This document shows positions 1 to 8,487 of a stretch of DNA of 41,135 bases, piece by piece. The notes beneath the pieces are model-generated. The model saw only the letters and a program-made list of their open reading frames with translations, made no database searches and was not told the origin of the DNA. Every line of letters starts with the position of its first letter. The stretch's first letter is position 1. Position numbers and translations under genes: made by a program. Source of the DNA: Mediterranea sp. (in: CFB group bacteria). GTDB lineage: Bacteria; Bacteroidota; Bacteroidia; Bacteroidales; Bacteroidaceae. The stretch is taken from assembly GCA_031261785.1 (NCBI GenBank), contig JAISIZ010000102.1, forward strand, positions 1-41,135, in the 5' to 3' direction.

Positions 1-190
1 AGGTCAGGCTTTTGTCCCGACCGGCCGTTGGTTTGCTCTTTCCCACGTGTTGGGAGGCCGCAAACGAGTTAAATGATGCAAAATATCATCCTTTTGTTTG
101 GATTGCAACATAGAAGAGATGTGGCGTGCCACGTCTCCCCGCTTTGATCGAAGATGTTCTAATCGTTGGAGTAGGAGAGCGGATACTTTT
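1..190. other. gene-free stretch with WG-gene tail remnant
   Basis: I see no convincing gene here. Bases 121-138 contain a near-palindrome (GTGGCGTGCCACGTCTCC) that recurs at 4897-4914. From about 136 onward the sequence matches the region around the end of the WG-repeat gene further on, so part of this stretch is a copied gene tail. Confidence 0.5.
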
Positions 191-213
191 TTATGTTGTC
201 GACGGTTTTTCGT
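136..213 (-). repeat. duplicated 3' end of WG-repeat gene
   Basis: This stretch is nearly identical to about 1184-1261, which holds the last codons and stop of the WG-repeat lipoprotein gene. Read on the minus strand it gives TVDNIKKYPLSYSND and a stop, against TVDNIKKYPLSSSDD and a stop in the intact gene. The kinase-like gene ends inside this copy in another frame (last residues PSTT), so its present C-terminus seems to have been set by the recombination that placed the copy here. Confidence 0.75.
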
Positions 214-909
214 CGTCCGAAGCTCTTTTTTTCCGCTCGGCATATCTTGGCGACAAGTTCCGGTACGATTCCAGACCGTTATCTTGGGTGCGGTAGATGA
301 TGGTGTCGATAAAAAACGTGCGTCCGTTATTACCTATTAGGACATTATTTGGCAAAGCGTCAAATATATCATGTTTCCCGTTAGAGTAGTATTCTCCGTT
401 TAATTCGGATCTGAATCCCAAATGGATCAGCGTTGCGTCTATCTCCTCTTGAGTAGCCTCTCTTATAGCGACGACTAAAGATTGCGACAGTACAGCGCAT
501 ATCTTCCCTGATTGATTCTTTGTAAAGCCAATCAGCTCGTAAGCGCAATCAGGGAAATAGAAGTTGTGCGCCTCCATTCGCTCAAAGAACGAAGTCAGGT
601 TGTCATCCGAATAACGAAAATCATTCAGCTTGTAGACTACCGTGTTGTCGATGTTCGACAGATAGACTTCGTTTTCCGATCCTCTATCCGAAAACGTGCC
701 CAGTTCGTTGATGTCCTCTATCCAGCAGCCTTTTTCTCTGGCGAATCGTTCGAGGTTTGCGATTTGGACTCCCTTAGCAGCCGTTGTTCCCGCAATCGCT
801 TGAATTGATTCAAGCACTCTTCGCGCGACAAGGGATGCTTCTTCCAGTAGGCTATGGCTGCCAGATTCTCCGCAATCATCTCGCGGTGATACTTGTTCAA
901 TTCTTCCAT
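191..909 (-). pseudogene. polyvalent-protein-kinase-like gene, probably frameshifted
   Basis: The main frame encodes a domain I recognise from Bacteroidetes proteins annotated as polyvalent-protein-type kinases (motifs DRGSENEVY, YKLNDFRYSDDNLT, HDIFDALPNNVL, FIDTIIY). Molecular role is unknown. An open frame runs up to an ATG at 931, but its first ~50 residues look unnatural. A second frame starting at the ATG at 909 reads as a natural N-terminus (MEELNKYHREMIAEN, then YWKKHPLSREECLNQF) and stops at 718. Joining the two frames near 765-790 gives a smooth protein, so a frameshift (or sequencing error) is likely. The -7 box at 939-946 also favours the 909 start, because transcription from it would begin about at the 931 ATG. 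The C-terminal tail runs into a duplicated WG-gene end. Confidence 0.6.
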
Positions 910-938
910 CTGTTTCGCTTTTATCGTTCATAATGGCA

Positions 939-946
939 CAAAGATA
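939..946 (-). promoter_or_regulatory. -7 box for kinase-like gene
   Basis: TATCTTTG on the minus strand fits the Bacteroidetes TAnnTTTG element. No good -33 TTTG is visible at the expected spacing. It lies about 30 bases before the ATG at 909. Confidence 0.45.
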
Positions 947-997
947 AGCAATTTAATGAAGAATGAAGAATGAATAATGAAGAATGCGATCGCGGGG

Positions 998-1181
998 GCA
1001 CCACAGAGGACACAGAGTTACACGGAGTTTTTACGTGTTGATTGGCATGTGGAAATAGTGATTAGCGGGGGGGGGGAGGCACCACAGATTACACAGATTC
1101 GCACAGATTCTTTTATTACGATAAGCGGAGGCTCACGCGGGGAATAAAAAACTCTGTGCAACTCTGTGTCCTCTGTGGTGC
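998..1181. repeat. nested inverted-repeat element, copy R1 (A-B-A')
   Basis: Module A (GCACCACAGAGGACACAGAG and its continuation TTACACGGAG) is at 998-1032. Module B (ACCACAGATTACACAGATTC and GCACAGATT) is at 1079-1113. An inverted A copy (A') is at 1146-1181, so the outer arms could pair. B' seems lost. The element fills the gap between the WG gene and the kinase-like gene and includes a run of ten G around 1067-1076. Confidence 0.8.
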
Positions 1182-1207
1182 TTCTCCCCGCTTTGACCGA
1201 AGATGTT

Positions 1208-3178
1208 CTAATCGTCGGAGGAGGAGAGCGGATACTTTTTTATGTTGTCGACGGTTATCATGTTGAAGTCTCTATCTTCGTTGGAGCGAGGATGGGTCAG
1301 ATGGTATTCATATTGCTTCATGATCTCCTCGTGAGGTACACTATCCGCTATCGTTTCGAGATTGGGCGAGAGGTAGGACCATACGCTGTCGCGCAGGACG
1401 ACCCATCGCGCGTTGTCCGCATCGAAGTCGTAGATGTCATTGATGATCATGTCGAACACGCAGGGCAGTATTTCCTTGTTGTCCATCGACAGGCATCCGT
1501 ACTTGTTGTTGGCATCGCGAACGATCACTCCCTTTTGGGGTAATCTCTCGACGGTGTCCGTATCTTCGTCGTCGGCTGTCAACTCGAGATACTTCGGGAC
1601 GCTTATGTAGTCGTATGCGATAGGGATGGTCAACTCGCCTTCGTCGGAGATGATTCCGTATTTCCCGTCCTTCTTCACGTAGTGCCCATCGGGACCATAT
1701 TCCACCCAGCCCGACAATCCATCATATATAAAAGGTATATGCACCTGGTTGCGTTCGTCGATGGTCCCGATTTTCCCGTTCTTCATCGCGATAAACCGGC
1801 ATTTGTCGTGCTCGTCCTCGGACATTTCCGAGAATGAGTTGTCCATGTAGACTCGATGCCCGATGCCATCGTATTCGCACGGCACAATGATCTTTCCCTC
1901 AACATCGCTAACGCCATACTTGCCTTTTTTGTCGACCAGCCCAATGTCGCCCCGCAAGTCGTACATGCGCTCGAAACGGAAAGGCAGAATCTTCTTGTTG
2001 GTTCTCGATACGTAGCCGTATCGGCCATTCTTGCGGGCGATATAATCTCCGTGATAAACCTCGGACAGGGACTCGTATTGGCAAGGTATGATCCGTTTGC
2101 CATCGTAATCTACCAGCCCCTTTTTCCCGTGAACGTCCGTGACAAACAATTCCGTGCCCGCACTTTGTTTGTAGGCGACGATGCCGCTTATAGGAAGGAG
2201 TGACGCATCTTCGTCGAAAAACAAGACCATTCCGTTTCGGGTTGCCACGAATATATTGGCCCAAGTTGAGCGATAGTACGACGGGCGCTCGATATGGTCG
2301 TACTCCAGCGGAAGCACGACACGTCCGTGTTCGTCGATGATGCCGTATTTGCCATTCTTCGCCACGACAGCCTTGCGTCCCAATCCGAACGGAGTGGCTT
2401 CGTCGTATGTCCCGAACGGGACGATAATCTTTTGCCGTTTGTCAACGTACGCAGATTCCCCTTTCTCTATTGGATACTCTTTTTCGGTGCTTATCAATAT
2501 GGGCAAATCCTTGCTGTCGGTTGGCAGGTAGCCATCCCCTTCCATGATGATATACGCGGATGAGTATGGAGACAGGGGAGTGCCATAGAGATCGAACGTC
2601 CTCCATTGCTTCCCTTTGTAAGCGATGAAGCAATCCTTATGCTCCGATATCTTCACTTTGTCGTACTCAAATGGAACAACAACGCGATTCAAGGAATCAA
2701 CGACCCCCGATTTATCCCCTTTCCGGAGAATGATGCCTTGAGGTAACCTGAAATGTAGGGTATAGCTGCCCGCGGTGTATTCCAGCGGAATCACTTCCTC
2801 GCCGCGGCGATTGACGAATCCTTGCTTCCCGTCTTTTATCACCGGAGCTAAGTCCGGTCGTGAGGTAAACACGCCTATGTCATCGTAGACGAAAGGAATG
2901 ATCACGCGCTCGTGGATATCAATAAAGCCACACTTGCCGCCGTCTAATTGTTTGGCCAATATCATGCCTTGCTCGTCGATCTCGTTGAGGAAAGAGTATT
3001 TGCCAAACGGTATGACGACCTCGCCGCCACGGCGATTGAATCCCCAAGAAGTATTATCGCTATCGTGCAGCCTGTAATACTTGCCCGAAGAGCCATGTGG
3101 CGCACGAGTGCCACAAGCGGTGACTATCATCGCAAGCGCCAGAACCTCGAGCGCGTTCGTAAGTGCTCTCATATTCAT
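1208..3178 (-). CDS. WG-repeat lipoprotein
   Basis: A 656-residue protein with a signal peptide ending in a lipobox (VTAC, Cys about residue 22), so probably a lipoprotein. The rest is a chain of roughly twelve WG-type repeats, each with a 'GKYGIID..G...IPFEYD' pattern (for example GKYGIIDEHGRVVLPLEYD, GKYGVSDVEGKIIVPCEYD, GKYGIISDEGELTIPIAYD). WG repeats are thought to form beta-rich, probably protein-binding, structures, but the role of this protein is unknown. It has its own promoter and no operon partner. Its last codons are duplicated at 136-213, next to the kinase-like gene, which shows past recombination between the two. Confidence 0.85.
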   Translation of the reverse strand: MNMRALTNALEVLALAMIVTACGTRAPHGSSGKYYRLHDSDNTSWGFNRRGGEVVIPFGKYSFLNEIDEQGMILAKQLDGGKCGFIDIHERVIIPFVYDDIGVFTSRPDLAPVIKDGKQGFVNRRGEEVIPLEYTAGSYTLHFRLPQGIILRKGDKSGVVDSLNRVVVPFEYDKVKISEHKDCFIAYKGKQWRTFDLYGTPLSPYSSAYIIMEGDGYLPTDSKDLPILISTEKEYPIEKGESAYVDKRQKIIVPFGTYDEATPFGLGRKAVVAKNGKYGIIDEHGRVVLPLEYDHIERPSYYRSTWANIFVATRNGMVLFFDEDASLLPISGIVAYKQSAGTELFVTDVHGKKGLVDYDGKRIIPCQYESLSEVYHGDYIARKNGRYGYVSRTNKKILPFRFERMYDLRGDIGLVDKKGKYGVSDVEGKIIVPCEYDGIGHRVYMDNSFSEMSEDEHDKCRFIAMKNGKIGTIDERNQVHIPFIYDGLSGWVEYGPDGHYVKKDGKYGIISDEGELTIPIAYDYISVPKYLELTADDEDTDTVERLPQKGVIVRDANNKYGCLSMDNKEILPCVFDMIINDIYDFDADNARWVVLRDSVWSYLSPNLETIADSVPHEEIMKQYEYHLTHPRSNEDRDFNMITVDNIKKYPLSSSDD

Positions 3179-3199
3179 GAGTTTATTGGTTATAGGCTA

Positions 3200-3230
3200 C
3201 AAATATACGAAGGAATCCTCATACCCCAAG
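3200..3230 (-). promoter_or_regulatory. promoter of WG-repeat gene
   Basis: On the minus strand CTTG (3227-3230), a 19-base spacer and TATATTTG (3200-3207) match the Bacteroidetes -33/-7 pattern with one -33 mismatch. The start codon follows about 20 bases after the -7 box. Confidence 0.6.
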
Positions 3231-3268
3231 TCGTTTCCTGAATGAATTAAGCATAGACCGTACGGAGA

Positions 3269-3302
3269 CACCACGGAGGACACAGAGTTACACGGAGTTT
3301 TT
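3269..3302 (+). repeat. solitary module A of nested repeat family (R2)
   Basis: ACCACGGAGGACACAGAG followed by TTACACGGAGTTTTT matches module A of the elements at 998-1181 and 39136-39327. No inverted partner is visible nearby. Confidence 0.75.
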
Positions 3303-3421
3303 GCGTGCGGCACGCCCCGGTTTCCTTTGAGGACAAAAGGTGTGTCTAACGGGCAAGTCTGGTCCGTTTCCCATGGAGTGGTTTCACCATGCCCATAGAG
3401 AAGCTCGCGTCCCACAGGCAC

Positions 3422-3531
3422 GGGACAAGTGTCCCTCGCCCACGGGACAAGTGTCCCTCGCCTGCGGGACAAAAGTCCCGTGCCCGTGGGACAGATGTCC
3501 CGCTTAGGTGGGACATCACGGGCATGCGGGG
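3422..3531. repeat. tandem array, 22-bp period, 6-2-6 palindromes
   Basis: Five units start at 3422, 3444, 3466, 3488 and 3510, exactly 22 bases apart. Each begins GGGACA. Units 1 and 2 hold GGGACAAGTGTCCC (arms GGGACA/TGTCCC around 2 bases), unit 4 holds GGGACAGATGTCCC, unit 3 a slightly eroded version, and unit 5 has lost its right arm. The reading frames across it are low-complexity and are probably not translated. It lies between the WG promoter and the decayed DUF6261-like gene. Confidence 0.85.
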
Positions 3532-3742
3532 GTATTTGAGGAGTGCGTGCGGAAAGGGTTGGTGGATAGCCGTGGGCTTCATATCGAGGAACGGGGGCAC
3601 CAGTGAAAACCTGTGTTTATCCTGTACCGTCTCCAGTAGAGTCTCACATTTCGCGAGCCACGCCCTTGCCATTCGCATGCCATTGGACTCGGCGCCCCGC
3701 AAGGCCCAAACGTGGCTGAAAGCCTATGCCTGGATGGGCTGC
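3532..3742. other. intergenic stretch, no convincing gene
   Basis: This lies between the 22-bp array and the decayed DUF6261-like gene. A minus-strand frame is open across it but matches nothing I know. Bases 3610-3628 form an inverted copy (one mismatch) of 4708-4726. Confidence 0.4.
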
Positions 3743-3996
3743 TTAACCTAGCCCAACGTAGAGCGAGTTGCGTTCGCGGTCTGCCCGCGCGATATCGTCG
3801 ATCAGTATGTTCTTGGTCGACGTGAAGAGCAATTTTTGTTCTTCACGATAAGCCTTTTGGTCGGCTCTGTGCAGTTTCCGGGCATCATCTTTCACATTGC
3901 GCTCTTCCTCGATCAATTCCTGGACACCGCCGCGAAAGTTGGAATACTGCCCGTTAGAAGTCATTTAAGAGAAGTCGTGTCAATCTTGATCCTATT
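3743..3996 (-). pseudogene. decayed DUF6261-like gene
   Basis: The longest open piece is 73 residues (ATG at 3964). It aligns with residues ~12-85 of the intact DUF6261-like protein at 34159-35061: SNGQYSNF against SNGTHYAF, KAYREEQKLLF against KAFKEEDKLFW, and IARADRERNSLY against IQDADTTRDEAY. The missing N-terminus can be read just upstream in another frame (KIDTTSLK against KIASISLS), with no ATG before it. So the copy has lost its start, carries a frameshift near 3966 and lacks the last two thirds. Function of the family is unknown. A 42-bp tandem array sits directly upstream, as at the intact gene. Confidence 0.7.
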
Positions 3997-4021
3997 TATT
4001 TAAAATTAGTGGTTTGTACCT

Positions 4022-4315
4022 GGTGAAATGCTTATCCGATTTCAGATGAGACTTTCCCCGACTGGTTATTCTATCACCCGATTTCGGGTAAGGCTTTCCC
4101 CGGCCGGTTATTCTATTACCCGATTTCGGGTAAGGCTTTCCCCGGCCGGTTATTCTATTACCTGATTTCGGGTAAGTCTTTCCACGACCGGTTATTGTCT
4201 CACCCGATTTCGGGTAAGTCTTTCCCCGACCGGTTATTGTCTCACCCGATTTCAGGTGAAGCTTTACCCGACCGGTTATTGTCTCACCCGATTTCAGGTG
4301 AAGCTTTACCCAGCA
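4022..4315. repeat. tandem array, 7 units of exactly 42 bp
   Basis: Units begin at 4022, 4064, 4106, 4148, 4190, 4232 and 4274, all exactly 42 bases apart. The core is a palindrome, best in units 3-4 as TTACCCGA-TT-TCGGGTAA, followed by a CTTTCCCC-like block and the joint GGCCGGTTATT or GACCGGTTATT. Units 6-7 have TCACCCGA-TT-TCAGGTGA: the second arm position and its partner have changed together (T-A to C-G), while unit 5 carries only one of the changes. The array begins about 15-25 bases upstream of where a promoter for the decayed DUF6261-like gene should lie. Because 42 is divisible by three it is open as a 14-residue-repeat frame, which I do not regard as a gene. Confidence 0.9.
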
Positions 4316-4972
4316 AACTCGAAGCATTTCATTTGCAAAAATAGAGAAAGTCTGCGATATTCCTCTTCTTTGCAAATATTTTAGATACCTGATTAGCCAC
4401 GAAAGCTTTTAGATATTCTTGAAGGTTCGTTGTCTGGTCGCGAAGGTAACCATAGATTCTATACAGATATTCGTCAGGGTATTACGGGGCGTCGATATTG
4501 TGAACCTGTTCGTAGTACGTGCCGAAAATGTTGTTTTTTTCATGCTGGACGTTTGCTGGAGTTCAATGTCGGCATTCCTTTGTGGATAGAAGGTTGGCGC
4601 TAAAGAATTGGAATATTTTTCTTAGTCTTCATCTCCTCCAACAACTTATTCATATATGCGTATCCAGTACGCCCCCTTCCAATAAATGTACTACTTTACA
4701 AAAAGATGGTATAGGATAAACACAGGATATTCCCGATGTCCCGAGGAACGCTCGCAAGGAGATACGCTGTGCCCATCGGCCAAACACGGACTTTCGCGCG
4801 TGAGGATGCCACAGATCCCCCCTTGCGCAAGCTATCGGCGATGAGCGGGGCATTTCGTAAGCGCGTAGGGGGGTGTTCGCGAAAATCCACTGTGACGTGG
4901 CGCGCCACGTCTCCGCTGAATCGTTGTTGACCATCCTTCGAGTGAACACTCCGCCATTTCTCCAAGTGAATC
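4316..4972. other. long intergenic stretch without a convincing gene
   Basis: The first 400 bases are AT-rich; the rest is mixed. Short open frames exist but have no recognisable protein character. It contains GGTATAGGATAAACACAGG (4708-4726), an inverted copy of 3610-3628, and a perfect 18-base palindrome GACGTGGCGCGCCACGTC (4894-4911). Confidence 0.5.
4894..4911. repeat. 18-bp perfect palindrome
   Basis: GACGTGGCGCGCCACGTC reads the same on both strands. A copy with one changed base, also followed by TCTCC, is at 119-136, so this is a dispersed element. Confidence 0.6.
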
Positions 4973-5003
4973 ATTGTCATTTCTGAAAATGATGCTATCT
5001 TTG
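4973..5003 (+). promoter_or_regulatory. possible distal promoter of the PUL
   Basis: ATTG (4973-4976), a 19-base spacer and TATCTTTG (4996-5003) fit the -33/-7 pattern with one mismatch. It would give a leader of about 265 bases before susC. Confidence 0.45.
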
Positions 5004-5121
5004 TCGTCCCAATAAATTTAGTGACACACTATCCAGCTATTCACGAAACGCCTATGGGCAGGGCGATCGCGATATATTTAGTCTCTTTGGATTAAGCGAC
5101 ACTTATTCGGGCCTTTTTTAT

Positions 5122-5152
5122 TTTGCGCCCCGAGCCGAACACCTTACCTTTG
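5122..5152 (+). promoter_or_regulatory. main promoter of the PUL
   Basis: TTTG (5122-5125), a 19-base spacer and TACCTTTG (5145-5152) match the Bacteroidetes housekeeping promoter exactly. Expected start of transcription is near 5159, giving a leader of about 115 bases before the susC ATG at 5275. Confidence 0.75.
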
Positions 5153-5274
5153 TCCATCAAGAAATGCCATCCCGGCGCGGATACGGAGGAAGCGATCGGT
5201 CCCCCCGAAGCACGTCGAAGGAGAAGCGGATTAACCCAATCAAAGTTGTAATGCTGTAATTATTTTAAAGAAGT

Positions 5275-8200
5275 ATGAAGAATCTATCTATGAATTGTTC
5301 GCCCGCACGATTGCTGCGATTCGCGGCGATGGCGGTCCTCCTCCTCGCCGGAGCGCCGCACGCTTTGTTGGCCGATACATTGGATACGCAAGCCGTGACA
5401 CAAAACGGCGTGGTGAAAGGCACGGTGGTCGACGCCACGGGCGAACCCGTGATTGGCGCCAGCGTGAAGGTGAAAGGCAGCTCTACCGGCACCATCACCG
5501 ACATCGACGGCAACTTCACGTTGCCCGACGCCGCGGGGGCCACGCTTACCATATCTTATATAGGTATGCTGACGCAGGACGTCGCGGTGAACGGACGCTC
5601 TACGTTGAATATCGTTTTGCAGGAAGACAGCAAGACGTTGGACGAAGTGGTGGTGGTGGGCTACGGCACGCAGCGCAAAGCGACGCTTACCGGTTCGGTC
5701 ACCGTGGTATCGGATAAGATGTTAGCCGACAAAGGTTCACTCTCGTCGCCCCTCGAAGCGATGCAGGGACAGGTGCCGGGCGTGATGATCACCCGCAACT
5801 CTTCCGCTCCCGGCGACGAGAGCTGGGGCATGAAGCTGCGCGGCGCCGTATCGGCCAACTCCACCGACCCGCTCATCGTCATCGACGGCGTGGCCTACGA
5901 GAGCGTGAACGCCCTGCGCAACATCAACCCCGACGACATCGCCTCCATCAACTTCCTCAAGGACGCCTCGGCCGCCATCTACGGCTCGCGGGCTGCCGGC
6001 GGCGTGGTGCTCATCACCACCAAGCAGGCGAAGGTGGGCAAGGCGAAAGTGGAGTACAGCGGCTCGTACACCTATAAGATGATAGGTCTAATGCCGCAGC
6101 TGATGAACATGGGACAGTGGAGCGAGGCCTTGCTCACGGCGCGCACCAACGACGGGTACACCGACAGCGACACGTGGATACAGTACGCCAAGCTGATGCA
6201 GAAGTACGCCAACAGCTATATCGACCTCGAGCATAGCAGCAACCCCTTCACCAGCGCCTTCACCGACGTCATGGACTTCACGTTCAAGGACGTGGTGTGG
6301 ACCGACCTCCTCTTCGGCAACTCGGCGTCCACGCAGCACAACCTGGCGGTGTCGGGCGGCACGGAGACGAACAAATACCGCCTGTCGGTGGGCTACCTCT
6401 TCGACGGCAGTCCGCTACAATGGGGAAACAACAGCAACCAGCGCTTCAATCTGCGCCTCACCAACACCATGCAGGTCACCGATCGGTTCAAGATAGAGTC
6501 CATGATCGCCTACAACCGGCAAGACCAAGTGGCGCCATCGAAGATCGGCAACGCGCTGACGGGCGACTACCCGCAGCCGGGTCTGGCGGCGTCTACCATC
6601 GACGGCAAGCCCTACTCGTGGGGCACGTGGCTGGCTCCCATCTGGTTCGCCGAGCTGGGAGGCGACAACCGCTTGAAGGTGTCGGAGGTGAACATCGCCG
6701 AGACACTCACCTTCAACCTGATGAAGGGACTCGACCTGGTGGGCAACGTGGGATACAACACGTCTACTGCCACGCGCGACATCAAGAACCTCGCCATCAC
6801 CTCGTTCAACTACGCAGGGACACGCGAGAACCAGAACGTATCCGTGGCGCAGCAATCCAACACCTCGTATCAGAAGACCTCCTCGCGCCGCGACTTCTAC
6901 TCTTTCTCGGGATACCTCAACTACAAGACCACGTTGGCCGAGGCGCACAACATCGGCGCGATGGCCGGTATGCAGTACGAGTTGACGGAGTACGATTACT
7001 TCGGCGCGCAGGTGAAAGACATACAATCGTCGCTCGACGCCATCAACGGGGCGGGCGAGATCACGCTGACCGACAACAAAGGCACCAAATGGCACGAAGC
7101 CATCCTGTCGTACTACGCCCGTCTCAACTACGACTACCGGTCGCGTTACCTCCTCGAAGGCACGTTCCGCTACGACGGCTCGTCGAAGTTCAAAACCAAC
7201 CGCTGGTCGCCCTTCTACGGCCTGTCCGCGGGCTGGCGACTGAGCGAGGAAGCCTTCATGGACGGGCTGAACTGGGTCGACGAGCTGAAGCTGCGCCTCT
7301 CCTATGGCGTGGTGGGCAACCAGAGCGGTATCGACCGTTACGAGGGTCAGCAACTCTACAACTTCACCTCGTCGAGCGGCGCGTTGCTGGGCGATGGCAA
7401 GGCCACCATCATCAATACCAACGGCAAGATAGCGTCGGCCAACCGCGAGTGGGAGCGGATACACAACTACAACGTCGGACTTGACTTCGGCCTGTTCGGT
7501 AACCGCCTCACGGGTACGGTGGAGTACTTCCAGAAGCATAATAACAACATGCTCATCACCATTACCTACCCAGCCGTGCTGGGCGACGGCGCAGGCTACT
7601 CCAACATGGGCAAGTTCAAGGCGTGGGGATACGAGGGACAGCTGACGTGGAACGACCAGATAGGCGACGTGGCCTATCGCGTGGGCGGAACCTTCACCCG
7701 CAACAACAACAAGCTCACCGACATTGGCGGCACCTCCGTGATGGCGGCCGGGTTCAAGAAGCAGCAGCAGGGATACGCCCTCAACAGCGTGTTCGGCTAC
7801 CAATACGACGGCAAGATCCAGACCGAGCGGGAGCGGCAGGAATACTTAGCCACCTATCTCGTAGGCAACACCGTGGGGCTGACCGACGCCATACGCTTGG
7901 GCGACAACAAATTCAAGGATCGCAACGGCGACGGCCTGCTCACCGAGGACGACCTGATGTGGTTAGGTTCCGACGACCCCAAGATCTCCTACTCCTTCAA
8001 CGGTGGCGTGTCGTGGAAAGGCTTCGACTTCTCCTTCGTCTTCCAGGGTGCGGCCAAGCGCACCGTCTTCCGCGACGGCGTGACGTGGCGCATCCCCATG
8101 CGCTCGTCGTACCTCAACACCACCAACCAATCGGTTGGGAATACATGGAGCGTGGACAATCGCAACGCCTTTTACCCCACGTACACCAACAACAGCAACA

Positions 8201-8475
8201 TCAACAACTACAATTACCAGGCCTCGTCGTGGTCGGTTGAGGATGGAGCTTACCTGCGACTGAAAGACGTGACGCTGGGATACAACGTTCCGCAGCGATG
8301 GCTGGCCGCCACGAAGGTAATCAGCGCGTGCAGGGCTTATATCACAGGTTCCGACCTCTGGGAAACGTCGAAAATCAACGACGGATGGGATCCCGAGGCC
8401 AGCCGCGAGGTGTCGAACACGGGCAGGTATCCCTTCCTGCGCTCGGTGACCTTCGGCGTGAACCTGACGTTCTAA
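5275..8475 (+). CDS. SusC/RagA-type TonB-dependent outer-membrane transporter
   Basis: A 1066-residue protein that imports oligosaccharides through the outer membrane with its SusD partner. After a signal peptide (about residues 1-34) comes a carboxypeptidase-D-like domain (~45-120: GVVKGTVVDATGEPVIGASV), the SusC signature DEVVVVGYGTQRK (~123-135), a plug domain (QGQVPGVMI, LIVIDGVAYES) and a large C-terminal barrel ending in phenylalanine (VNLTF), as barrels do. Length is normal. It is the first gene of a nine-gene co-directional run; susD follows after 12-27 bases. No dedicated regulator (hybrid two-component, SusR or FecI/FecR) lies beside it. Substrate is inferred from the lyases downstream, not from this protein. 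Confidence 0.95.
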   Translation: MKNLSMNCSPARLLRFAAMAVLLLAGAPHALLADTLDTQAVTQNGVVKGTVVDATGEPVIGASVKVKGSSTGTITDIDGNFTLPDAAGATLTISYIGMLTQDVAVNGRSTLNIVLQEDSKTLDEVVVVGYGTQRKATLTGSVTVVSDKMLADKGSLSSPLEAMQGQVPGVMITRNSSAPGDESWGMKLRGAVSANSTDPLIVIDGVAYESVNALRNINPDDIASINFLKDASAAIYGSRAAGGVVLITTKQAKVGKAKVEYSGSYTYKMIGLMPQLMNMGQWSEALLTARTNDGYTDSDTWIQYAKLMQKYANSYIDLEHSSNPFTSAFTDVMDFTFKDVVWTDLLFGNSASTQHNLAVSGGTETNKYRLSVGYLFDGSPLQWGNNSNQRFNLRLTNTMQVTDRFKIESMIAYNRQDQVAPSKIGNALTGDYPQPGLAASTIDGKPYSWGTWLAPIWFAELGGDNRLKVSEVNIAETLTFNLMKGLDLVGNVGYNTSTATRDIKNLAITSFNYAGTRENQNVSVAQQSNTSYQKTSSRRDFYSFSGYLNYKTTLAEAHNIGAMAGMQYELTEYDYFGAQVKDIQSSLDAINGAGEITLTDNKGTKWHEAILSYYARLNYDYRSRYLLEGTFRYDGSSKFKTNRWSPFYGLSAGWRLSEEAFMDGLNWVDELKLRLSYGVVGNQSGIDRYEGQQLYNFTSSSGALLGDGKATIINTNGKIASANREWERIHNYNVGLDFGLFGNRLTGTVEYFQKHNNNMLITITYPAVLGDGAGYSNMGKFKAWGYEGQLTWNDQIGDVAYRVGGTFTRNNNKLTDIGGTSVMAAGFKKQQQGYALNSVFGYQYDGKIQTERERQEYLATYLVGNTVGLTDAIRLGDNKFKDRNGDGLLTEDDLMWLGSDDPKISYSFNGGVSWKGFDFSFVFQGAAKRTVFRDGVTWRIPMRSSYLNTTNQSVGNTWSVDNRNAFYPTYTNNSNINNYNYQASSWSVEDGAYLRLKDVTLGYNVPQRWLAATKVISACRAYITGSDLWETSKINDGWDPEASREVSNTGRYPFLRSVTFGVNLTF

Positions 8476-8487
8476 AGAAACAGTTTA

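Noticed and set aside
1067..1076. Poly-G tract as a phase-variation switch
   Set aside because: It lies in an intergenic repeat away from promoters and frames; the runs at 21440 and 36088 are likewise outside intact genes.
3962..3984. ATTGACAC shared upstream of both DUF6261-like ATGs as a regulatory motif
   Set aside because: In the decayed copy these bases appear to encode the lost N-terminus (KIDTT), while in the intact gene they are untranslated, so the match is probably chance.
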